Assembly (NCBI GenBank): GCA_964370855.1
Contig: CAYJMF010000001.1
Span: 1 to 64,000, forward strand
Source: JAKLKS01 sp964370855
GTDB taxonomy: Bacteria; Planctomycetota; JAJSAM01; JAKLKS01
DNA length: 64,000 bases
Direction of reading: 5' to 3'
Part shown: in pieces, positions 18,267 to 25,607 of the stretch
How the letters are laid out: every line of letters begins with the position of its first letter
Numbering within the stretch: the stretch's first letter is position 1
The notes under the pieces: generated by a model
What the model saw: only the letters and a program-made list of their open reading frames with translations
Told to the model about the DNA's origin: nothing
Databases searched by the model: none
Program-made: the position numbers and the translations under genes

Positions 18267-18635
18267 CTAAGCCCCAGACCTCTTGTCGAAGTCGCCCACG
18301 GCCCAGCATGTGTACCCGGGATCAGGAGCCCCCCCGGTGATCGTGATCTTCAAGCGCAGCCACTCCGTCTCGAGCGCCGCGAACGCCTGTGCCACCTCCT
18401 GCTCATCAGCAGGCGTGAAGGGAGTCCCTTCCGAGGTCCAAATCACCAGATCGGGAGATTTCTCGACCTGGACGGAAAACGTCGGAGTACCACCACCGAT
18501 GGTCATCCCCTTCCACACACTCATGTTTGCAGAGGAGTACTGCCGCACGTTCACGGGAGCAGTGGCGTACTCCATCGCTCCGGATAGGCTCGTGAACCTG
18601 GGCAGAAGCACGATCTTGTCCACATCGGCAGCCAT
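18267..18635 (-). CDS. Array beta protein 4
   Basis: 122 aa, start 18635 behind GGAGG. It carries the family pattern: LLPRFTSLSG, NMSVWKGMTIGGGTPTFSVQ, PDLVIW, and LRLKITITGG...CWAVGDF. It is closest in layout to protein 5. The basic arrangement of about nine strands seems the same as in proteins 1 and 2, while the central loop regions differ most. Confidence 0.7.
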   Translation of the reverse strand: MAADVDKIVLLPRFTSLSGAMEYATAPVNVRQYSSANMSVWKGMTIGGGTPTFSVQVEKSPDLVIWTSEGTPFTPADEQEVAQAFAALETEWLRLKITITGGAPDPGYTCWAVGDFDKRSGA

Positions 18636-18665
18636 CGTAAGACCTCCTTCATACTGACCTGTGCC

Positions 18666-19037
18666 CTACCGCAGAAGGCCCTCGGCCCAGCACGTTACGC
18701 GAGTGTTCGAACCGTAAATGACGATTCGCAATCTGAACCACCGAAGCCGGAACCCATAGCTGAAGAACCTGCCGTCCGTACCGGGGTCAATCCCGTATGC
18801 TGACGTGCCCGCTCCCGTAATCCAGTCCTGGCCGTTTAGCGATTCCTCGATGTACATCGTGAATGTCGGAGTAGCCCCACCTCCGAGAGGCCCGCGTCGG
18901 AATTCGAATTCGGCCGACGCGTATTCTGAGATATCCAGTGGCTGGGTCGTGAAGACGAACGAACCGGGCGTCGTTCCCTTGCCGACAAGCGTCGTGAACC
19001 TCGGGAGCAGCGTCAGAGCCGACTTCGCATACCCCAT
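18666..19037 (-). CDS. Array beta protein 5
   Basis: 123 aa from ATG 19037, which has AGGAGGAG upstream; an earlier ATG in the same frame lacks such a site. Family signatures: LLPRFTTLVGKG, DISEYASAEFEFRRGPLGGG, NGQDWITG, and LRWFRLRIVIYG...CWAEGLLR. Confidence 0.7.
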   Translation of the reverse strand: MGYAKSALTLLPRFTTLVGKGTTPGSFVFTTQPLDISEYASAEFEFRRGPLGGGATPTFTMYIEESLNGQDWITGAGTSAYGIDPGTDGRFFSYGFRLRWFRLRIVIYGSNTRVTCWAEGLLR

Positions 19038-19050
19038 TCGCCTGCTCCTC

Positions 19051-19347
19051 CTATGGGCGACAAGTGTGAGCATTGACGCAAACGGTTGACGGATTCAAGA
19101 CGAAGTCATTGCTGCCTTGCCTTTCGCGGCGACTCGAGTCCTCGCTGTCCAGACCGATGGTCTCCGCATATTCGGGCCTCCGCCTGGAATGGCCTTGGGC
19201 GTCGCCGAGCTGGGGCATGTCCAGAGGAGGCGCGGGGAACTCGGACCAGGACCGCCTTGCGGGAGCAGATGCGCGCGACAAGTCTCTGGTTCTGCCATCG
19301 ACAGCTTGTGCCGGCATGGGTGTTATCCCTACGGGTCTCGAAGGCAC
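19051..19347 (-). CDS. Possible small gene in the array
   Basis: 98 codons starting with a GTG at 19347, immediately after the stop of the preceding gene. The product is Arg/Pro/Ser-rich with no regular strand pattern and does not resemble the array proteins. It could equally be a 300-base spacer. Confidence 0.3.
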   Translation of the reverse strand: MPSRPVGITPMPAQAVDGRTRDLSRASAPARRSWSEFPAPPLDMPQLGDAQGHSRRRPEYAETIGLDSEDSSRRERQGSNDFVLNPSTVCVNAHTCRP

Positions 19348-19647
19348 CTACCTGTCCCCTTCTCTGAACCAGCGCACTCTCATGCGCGCATCTCCGCCGA
19401 ATTGCCGCAGCCGCAACCGTCCCCAAGAAGTCCCCTGCGGTCGGCAGGGAACCGATTGCCGCTGGCCAGGGGACACGACTCCGGAGAGTATCCCGGTCCA
19501 GAACGACTTGTCCTCGCTACCCTCCAGGACGAAATCGACTGCCCCGGTGTACTGTGGGACGGATTCGACCGCTTCGATGTAGACGACGCCTCCCGCCCTG
19601 CAGTCGAACGGCTCGGTGACGAACTCGTTCGCTTGTTCCACGTTCAC
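19348..19647 (-). CDS. Array beta protein 6 (divergent)
   Basis: 99 aa from GTG 19647, overlapping the previous stop as GTGA, with GGGGAGG upstream. The stretch AVDFVLEGSEDKSFW corresponds to the EES/EKSxDxxxW region of the other array proteins, and WGRLRLRQF...RVRWF to their C-terminal strands. It is shorter and lacks the PRFTT start. That start is instead present at the C-terminal part of the preceding gene, so the pair may be one split family member. Confidence 0.55.
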   Translation of the reverse strand: MNVEQANEFVTEPFDCRAGGVVYIEAVESVPQYTGAVDFVLEGSEDKSFWTGILSGVVSPGQRQSVPCRPQGTSWGRLRLRQFGGDARMRVRWFREGDR

Positions 19648-20054
19648 TCCTCCCCACCATCCTTGGTGCGCTCCCCTGTCCTGCGTCGGCGCACGGAGGA
19701 CTGCCTTCGACTGGCCCTCCCCATCACGGACGGACGGTGGGGCCCGGACCGCGCGGACACGCGCTTCTGGCTCATTGTCGGGAGCTCGTCGGAACCTCGT
19801 TCGGTGTCGTCCGTCTGGATGATCCGGATTGTGAGCTTGCGCCCTATGGGGATGGAGATGGCGCGGAAGGCCGAGACATCGATGAACGCCTGTACTTCAT
19901 TGCTTCCGACGATCGTCGAGTATCGCGGGTAGAACTCGAGGGGTACGACCTTCGCATGGGAGGGCTCGGGGGAACGCTTGCGGAAGTCACGCCTCCCTCT
20001 CGCCTTGGCGGCACGCCTCTCCTTGTTTGACTCCTGCCGTGGTCGCGCGCTCAT
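19644..20054 (-). CDS. First gene of the beta array, basic N-terminus
   Basis: 136 aa from ATG 20054 behind GGGAGG. The first 45 residues are strongly basic (RRAAKARGRRDFRKRSPEPS). Residues 48-92 contain the array signature VPLEFYPRYSTIVG followed by an IDVSAFRAISIPIGRK strand pair, as in the N-terminal half of the other paralogues. After that the frame becomes Arg/Ser-rich. A frameshift separating an original full-length paralogue from the next gene is one explanation. Confidence 0.5.
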   Translation of the reverse strand: MSARPRQESNKERRAAKARGRRDFRKRSPEPSHAKVVPLEFYPRYSTIVGSNEVQAFIDVSAFRAISIPIGRKLTIRIIQTDDTERGSDELPTMSQKRVSARSGPHRPSVMGRASRRQSSVRRRRTGERTKDGGEE

Positions 20055-20195
20055 TCGACCTCCCTTGCGTCCATTGTCGTTCCTGAGTTCCTGTGTAGGC
20101 CATGGCCCCGCTGTCGTCAACTCACCTTTGGAGCGGGGCCTTCACCGTTGGAGCGGACCCCGCTCGAGAGGTTCCACCCGCCCGCATCAATGGCC

Positions 20196-21029
20196 TCACT
20201 CGATTGGGAAGGGGATGTTTCGCCTAGTGTAGGCTCGATTCAGGGAATAGGCATTCGCGAGGCCAACGGATGCGGCGATCTGACTCTCGCCACGTTGGAG
20301 GCGGACCCCACTCTGCACCCTTGCGTGAAAGAACTCCCAAGCGACTTCTTCGGGGGGTAGACCTACGGTCGATATGCAGAGACGCTTGAGGACATGGCGA
20401 TTCACTCCGAGTGCTCTGGCCCAGGACTTCACCTGGAAGTCCGACCCCACTTTTAGGGTGAGGAGCGCCTTTCGCATCTTCTCCCTCTTGGAAAGGAGAC
20501 TGAAGGGCTTCTCGTCGGAGAGATCCGCGCCTCCGTTCCGGCAGGCCGCCGCAATCCTCTGCGAGATCTCTCCTTCGGGAACGAATTCGATGGGGCATCT
20601 GCGCGCCCAGTCGGCGACCACATGGGCGGGGCAGTCGGGTGCGTCGGCGAAGGAGGTGCAACCGGGCCGTTTCAGGAGTGAAGCGACTACCGAGGGTCTG
20701 AGCCGCATGAGCGCCTCGACCCCGAGGACCACCACATGAGGGCCGGACTGGAACTCCAGCACATGAAGGAGCCTTCGGGCTTCTACCCTGATTGCCGAAA
20801 GGTGGTGACCGTCGAGATTCAAGTCGACGACGCCTGCCAGGATGAGCGGCACGGAAACGGCCGCAACCGATGCCATAGCTTCCAACAATGCAGCCATGGA
20901 TTCGCTGGCTGGAGCGACATCGAGGGCATTGGCCTTGCCCCTTCGGGGCTGGAGGCTGGCCGCTGCGGGAGAACCACCTCTTGTGGGGCGATCGCCGCCT
21001 TTCAGTGCCATCCCATCCTCGGACTTCAT
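20196..21029 (-). CDS. AraC-family transcriptional regulator
   Basis: 277 aa if ATG 21029 is used; the frame is open up to a GTG at 21122. The C-terminal 85 residues form the two AraC-type helix-turn-helix motifs: one in VKSWARALGVNRHVLKRLC and the second in IAASVGLANAYSLNRAYTR. The N-terminal 190 residues resemble a response-regulator-like alpha/beta fold more than a cupin, but no phosphoacceptor pattern is convincing. It lies 140 bases upstream of the beta-protein array on the same strand and is its most likely activator. Confidence 0.75.
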   Translation of the reverse strand: MKSEDGMALKGGDRPTRGGSPAAASLQPRRGKANALDVAPASESMAALLEAMASVAAVSVPLILAGVVDLNLDGHHLSAIRVEARRLLHVLEFQSGPHVVVLGVEALMRLRPSVVASLLKRPGCTSFADAPDCPAHVVADWARRCPIEFVPEGEISQRIAAACRNGGADLSDEKPFSLLSKREKMRKALLTLKVGSDFQVKSWARALGVNRHVLKRLCISTVGLPPEEVAWEFFHARVQSGVRLQRGESQIAASVGLANAYSLNRAYTRRNIPFPIE

Positions 21030-21302
21030 GCACTTGTTCCCTGTCTGCGAGGAACTCCCCGGACCGGCATCCTCGAACTCTCCATCAGTTCCTCTCTCCC
21101 CGGCGCCGGTGGAACCCGGCACTTTCGATTCGTCCTTTTGTCCGCAGTTGCCTCCGCGGCGGCGCGCCCAATGCGCCCCACTGGAGATAGAACGCCCGAG
21201 ACCCGCAAATCTGTCGCGGGATCCCGAGAATCTTCCGCAAACCTCCTATCCTCCGGGCCGGCCCCGCCCACCCCCGGGGCCCTACACCCCCCCAGAGGCA
21301 TT

Positions 21303-21410
21303 GAACCCGCCCCGGAATCGAAAAGGGCCGCTGACCACAGACCGTCCCCCTGCCGGGATGCACTGCCCCCCCGACGAGGGGGACCGCTGCCTGTGTCAGC
21401 GGCCCTTCGA
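21303..21410 (+). repeat. Structured direct repeat, copy 2
   Basis: Second copy of the unit at 75-183, in the same orientation. The outer arms AAGGGCCGCTG (21323-21333) and CAGCGGCCCTT (21397-21407) are identical to copy 1, and the block GACGAGGGGGACCGCTGCCT is also shared. Most differences fall in the loop. It lies between the AraC regulator gene and the end of the DUF2325-like operon, where no gene is present. Together the copies bracket about 21 kb. Confidence 0.75.
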
Positions 21411-21501
21411 GAGGGACCTTAACGAGAGGCCGGTCCGGAAGTCAAGCGCCTGTTTCGATGCCGGGAGTGCCCCCAGCGTGCGCTGGTCGCCCCGGGCCGG
21501 A

Positions 21502-24186
21502 TCAGTCGCGCGGGTTTCCCTCGCGCAGGAGATCGACCGCCGTCGTGATGGCCCCCCGTAGCGAATCCCTCCCGTGCCCGGTGCAGGGCACCCACGGCAC
21601 GCCGGCCTCCCCGCACATCCTCCGCAGGTGATGCCCGAGGAGGGTCCGGATGAACTTCAGCACTACCACCGCGTCCGCCTTCCGGACGAGGTTCCCGTAG
21701 CGCTCGAGTTCCCGGCCCCAATTGCTCCCCCACCCGGGGAACTCCACGAGGAGGGTGACCCGGGGCCAGGTCTCCCCCGCCCACCGGAGGAGATCCTCCC
21801 GGTATCGCTCCTGCGTCTCGTTCCCGCCGATGAGAAGGACCGTCCCCCGCACCGTGGCGGGATCGGCCCCGGCGGACGGGGGAGCCGCCGGCGCGGCCGC
21901 CATGCGGCGCAGCAGAGCCTCGTCGGGCTCCCCGACGCCGAGGGCCCGGATGCGCTCGACGAGCCCACGCGCCTCGGCGTCGGCCGACGCGCCTCCCCGT
22001 GTAAGCGCCTGGTGCGCCAGGGCGGTGAGGATCCCCGCCGCTTCGAGCACCTTGCCGTCCGATTCCAGGGCGCGCACTCGGACCAGGGCGGCGTCCTCCG
22101 GGTCCCAGGCCGGACGGAAGAACTCCTCGTCCACGAGCTTCGCGAGGAGCCGGTGGCGTTCCGCGCCCCCGGCCTCGGCGAGCCCCTCGAGCCCGTCGAG
22201 GCAACCGCGGGCCCGCTCCAGGTCCCCCATCGTCCGGGCGACGCGGAGCAGGGACTCGTAGTCGTCGAACCGCCGGGGAGGGGGGCGCCTCGGATCCTCG
22301 GCCCGGCGCAGGAGCGCCTCCCTCAGGCCCGGCATTCCGGGGAGCAGGTCAGATTCGAGGGCCGCGTCGAGGAGGTCGTTCCCGAGGACCGGGACGAGCG
22401 CCGTCGCCGCCCGGGCGGCGGCCTCCTGGTCGCAGGAGGCGATGTCCAGGAGGGTCTCCCGCACCAGCGGGCGGGCCTCGGCGGGAAGGGCTCGGGCCCC
22501 GAGGACCAGCTTCTCCGCCGCGTGGGCCGCATGGCCGCGGTCGAGCGTGGCGGCGAGGCACCGGGCCTGGTAGAGCCGGGCCCGCGCCAGCACGGGGATG
22601 GACCCGTAGACCTCGGGCCGCCGTTCCATCTGGGGGACCGCCCGGGACAGCATCGGGAGCGCCCCCTTCACGTCCCCCGCCGCGAGGCGTAGGACGCCGA
22701 GGCAGAACTCCCCGTGCCCCCCTTCCCCCGCCACGCTCGCGGATTCCTCGAACCATTCCCGCCCCTTCTCCAGCGTCCGGACCGTCTCCGGGAAGTCCAC
22801 CGGGTCGGCCGGAAGGCGCACCTCCCCGAGCGACCGGTAGCCGCAGGCGATGAGGCCGAGGTCGGCGGCGATCATCCCGTGCCGTTCCCCGGGGCCGTCC
22901 TCGAGCAGGGACTCGAGGAGGGAGCGCGCCTTCCCGTGGTCGCCGAGGAGGCGCGCCCGGTGGGCCTGGCGGCGCCGGACGTCCCGCAGGGTCTCCGGGG
23001 GCGGCGGCGTCCCGAACTTCTCGAAGACGCCCGTGGAGTCCTGGAGGAGGTCGAGGAGGAGCCCCGCCTCCTCCGGCCGGAGGTCGCGCAGGAGGTCGCT
23101 GGCCACGGACAGGATGCGGGCGAAGAGGAACGGCCCCGCCAGCGCGACTCCCCCCGGACGCACCCACTCGGCGGCCGCGGAGGGCCCCTTCACCTCGAGC
23201 AGGGCCTCGAACAGGATCGGGGCGGCGAGGTGGGCCGCTTCACCGAGGTCGCCGATGCCCGACCCGAGGGGCCGGGCGTCCTCCGGGTACTCCTCTAGGA
23301 GGCGCACGATGCGGACCTGGTCCTTCCTCCGCGCCAGCCCCGCCATGGCGCCGCAGAGGTACCACCCCCGGCGGAGCTCGTTGGATTCGGGGCTCGAGGG
23401 GTCGGGCTCCCGGCCCCGCAGGACGTCGGCGAACCCGCGGTGGAACCAGGAGGAGTGCCGCCGGGGGTTCATGCCGAGGACCTCGTCGAGGAGGGCGTCG
23501 AGCTGGTCCTCCTCCAGGCATCCCTCCGCGCCGGCGACGGAAGCCACGATGGCGTCCACGACGAGGTGGTCGAGGTTCGACTGCGGATCGCGCGCGAAGG
23601 GAGGGAGCGGCGCCTCTTCCTCATCACCCGCATCCGGGGATGCCCCCGGTGAGGCGGCGGCCTCCGTCGCCCCTCCGGCGGCGCGGCGGGCCTCTACCGC
23701 CTCTCTCGCGGCCGGAAGGTCCCCCCACAGACCGGTGCCGTCGAGCTCGAGGACGTCGAGGTAGAGCCGGACCTCGTCGGGATCGAACTCGGCGAAGATC
23801 CGCGTGATCCCCTTCTCGAGCAGGGCGGCGTCGGGTGGGCTCCCCTGGAAGGCCTCCCGGAGGATCCTCCCGTTGTCGTGGGGCAGGCCGACGATCTCGA
23901 GGAACCGGCGCAGCATGTAGGGGCGGCGGCCGAGGTGAAGGAGAAGGAGCGCCATGCCGATCACCGGCTCGGGGAGATCCATCGCGCGGGCGAGGAGTTG
24001 CACCCTCTTCCCCTCGGGCAGCTTCTTCTCGACGTAGCCCGGGCGGGCCCGGAGGCGATGGGAGAGGAAGTCCAGCGCCACCTGATGCGCGAAGTCCCCG
24101 CGGCGCGCCCCCTGCCAGAAGACCTCCGCCGCCTTGATGCGCGTCTCCTCGGGCAGGTCGCGCCAGAGGGTCTCCCATGACTTCAT
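21502..24186 (-). CDS. Large helical-repeat protein with C-terminal DUF2325-like domain
   Basis: 894 aa, start 24186 behind GAGGAGG; the ATG overlaps the stop of the upstream gene. Residues 1-770 are almost all helix, with TPR-like stretches (LYQARCLAATLDRGHAAHAA, YESLLRVARTMGDLERARGC). Residues 785-894 match the DUF2325 pattern: VLLIGGNETQERYREDLL, a central KADAVVVLK, then a GHHLRRMCGEAGVPWVP stretch with conserved His and Cys. DUF2325 is a small alpha/beta domain of unknown role, often in accessory loci. A sensor or scaffold with a ligand-binding tip would fit. It is the last gene of a run of five on this strand. Confidence 0.65.
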   Translation of the reverse strand: MKSWETLWRDLPEETRIKAAEVFWQGARRGDFAHQVALDFLSHRLRARPGYVEKKLPEGKRVQLLARAMDLPEPVIGMALLLLHLGRRPYMLRRFLEIVGLPHDNGRILREAFQGSPPDAALLEKGITRIFAEFDPDEVRLYLDVLELDGTGLWGDLPAAREAVEARRAAGGATEAAASPGASPDAGDEEEAPLPPFARDPQSNLDHLVVDAIVASVAGAEGCLEEDQLDALLDEVLGMNPRRHSSWFHRGFADVLRGREPDPSSPESNELRRGWYLCGAMAGLARRKDQVRIVRLLEEYPEDARPLGSGIGDLGEAAHLAAPILFEALLEVKGPSAAAEWVRPGGVALAGPFLFARILSVASDLLRDLRPEEAGLLLDLLQDSTGVFEKFGTPPPPETLRDVRRRQAHRARLLGDHGKARSLLESLLEDGPGERHGMIAADLGLIACGYRSLGEVRLPADPVDFPETVRTLEKGREWFEESASVAGEGGHGEFCLGVLRLAAGDVKGALPMLSRAVPQMERRPEVYGSIPVLARARLYQARCLAATLDRGHAAHAAEKLVLGARALPAEARPLVRETLLDIASCDQEAAARAATALVPVLGNDLLDAALESDLLPGMPGLREALLRRAEDPRRPPPRRFDDYESLLRVARTMGDLERARGCLDGLEGLAEAGGAERHRLLAKLVDEEFFRPAWDPEDAALVRVRALESDGKVLEAAGILTALAHQALTRGGASADAEARGLVERIRALGVGEPDEALLRRMAAAPAAPPSAGADPATVRGTVLLIGGNETQERYREDLLRWAGETWPRVTLLVEFPGWGSNWGRELERYGNLVRKADAVVVLKFIRTLLGHHLRRMCGEAGVPWVPCTGHGRDSLRGAITTAVDLLREGNPRD

Positions 24187-24728
24187 GGCCGGACCTCCTC
24201 GGGAGCGAACAGCGAGAGCAGGCGCACCTGGTCGGGTGACAGGACCATGGGCCCCTTTCCTTCCGACGAAGGGTGAATCCTCGCCCCCTCCCAGAGGGCT
24301 CCACGAACGCTGGAGGCGGTGCCGGGGCGGACGCCTGCAGCAAGCAGCTCCTGGTGAAGGAACAGGAACACGGAGGAGATGACAAGGGCCCGCGTCGTAC
24401 CGACGGAGCTCGCGGCCGCCCCGCGCGGCCCGGTCAGGACGAGGTAGCGGTCCGGTGCGGCACCCGTCGAAACGTCCAGAAAGCCCTCCTCCTTCCCGTA
24501 CCACTTGATGTTCACAGACTGTCCGGAGAAGGGCCCCGAGCGGAACCTCCCGTCGTGTACCTCATGGGTGGCGTTCGGGTTGGATTCGATGTCGAAGACC
24601 CGCGAGGCGATGAACTCGCCGATGTGACCCCGCTCCGCCGGCCGGCCGATGAGAACCGCAATCCCGGTGTCGATTCGATTCCGAGCCTCAAGGAGTCGAG
24701 ACAGCTCCGTCAGTCCGGCTGGTTCCAT
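24183..24728 (-). CDS. Conserved hypothetical protein, possible nuclease-like fold
   Basis: 181 aa, start 24728 with GAGGTGGGA upstream. Conserved-looking blocks are LIGRPAERGHIGEFIASRVFD, GRFRSGPFSGQSVNIKWYGK and PDRYLVLTGP. The order Glu (GEF), Asp (HDGRF) and IKWYGK after a strand recalls the core of PD-(D/E)XK-type folds, but the usual acidic residue before K is replaced, so activity is uncertain. I recall similar proteins as conserved hypotheticals near restriction-like genes. It is coupled by ATGA overlap to the DUF2325-like protein, which suggests joint function. Confidence 0.55.
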   Translation of the reverse strand: MEPAGLTELSRLLEARNRIDTGIAVLIGRPAERGHIGEFIASRVFDIESNPNATHEVHDGRFRSGPFSGQSVNIKWYGKEEGFLDVSTGAAPDRYLVLTGPRGAAASSVGTTRALVISSVFLFLHQELLAAGVRPGTASSVRGALWEGARIHPSSEGKGPMVLSPDQVRLLSLFAPEEVRP

Positions 24729-24761
24729 GTCCCACCTCTTGGAGCCTCTCGCGACTCCGAC

Positions 24762-25442
24762 CTAGTCCGGAGCCCCCTTGCCGCCATGCCACCACCCGCC
24801 ACCGCCCGGGGGCGTGAGTCTCCCGACTTCCCTCCAACTTGCGATCCATCGGCAAATCTCCAGCTCATGCGCCCGCGCACGGCTGACCTTCTCCACCTCC
24901 AGTCTCCGGATGTAGTCCGACTCGGATTGGGCAGTGCCTTCCCACAGCACAGCGCACTCCTGCCGCCGGCATGATACCCGCACGATCCCGGAGCGCTTCT
25001 CCGTCCTGTTCATGGGGTGCGTAGGGTGCTCGGGGCACTTCCACCCCGGAAGGCGCAGGTCGAACCAGGGAAGAGCGGTCTCAGGATGTGGGAACGGTGG
25101 GCGAGACGATGAGGGTGGTGGAGGCGGAAGCCCTTGAATCGTCCTGCGGATTCCATCCACCTCATCCACCGTCCAACGCACCTCTCCTCCGCGCTTCGAA
25201 AGGAACTTCCTACTCCCGATGAGAAACGAGAAGAGCCGGTCCGATGTGAAGGCCTCCGGCGGGACCTGGCGGGCGAGGATCCCCCGCCTTCCATGGATCC
25301 GTGCCTCACGGAAGCAGAGTTCCCTCGCCATCTCGAGATCTGGTTCGAGGTGAGGTGCCGAATTGCGGACCTGCCCGGAGATGGTCGCGAACTGTCCAGC
25401 GACGTAGTTCTCCCACTCGCGTCGCCACTTGCCCTTCGCCAC
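24762..25442 (-). CDS. Hypothetical protein with zinc-binding pattern
   Basis: 226 aa from GTG 25442 with GGAGG upstream. Residues 1-100 are mixed helix. A Pro/Ser linker follows, then CPEHPTH and VSCRRQECAVLW, which together give a likely four-ligand zinc site (C/H...C/C). The tail is helical and ends in a Gly/Trp-rich segment. It is the first gene of a tight trio with the two genes downstream (33-base gap, then overlap). Function unknown. Confidence 0.55.
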   Translation of the reverse strand: MAKGKWRREWENYVAGQFATISGQVRNSAPHLEPDLEMARELCFREARIHGRRGILARQVPPEAFTSDRLFSFLIGSRKFLSKRGGEVRWTVDEVDGIRRTIQGLPPPPPSSSRPPFPHPETALPWFDLRLPGWKCPEHPTHPMNRTEKRSGIVRVSCRRQECAVLWEGTAQSESDYIRRLEVEKVSRARAHELEICRWIASWREVGRLTPPGGGGWWHGGKGAPD

Positions 25443-25607
25443 CCCAGACCTCCCCCATGACCTTCATGCCCTTCATGAACCGGCCCCGCCCCATCGCATC
25501 GAGGAACATCTCGCACCCCACGGGACCCCAACACCCTTCGACGGACAGTCCCGGGCGCCTGCGATGTCCACCTTGGGCTCTCTGCCTAGCGAGCCCTCCC
25601 GCCTCCT

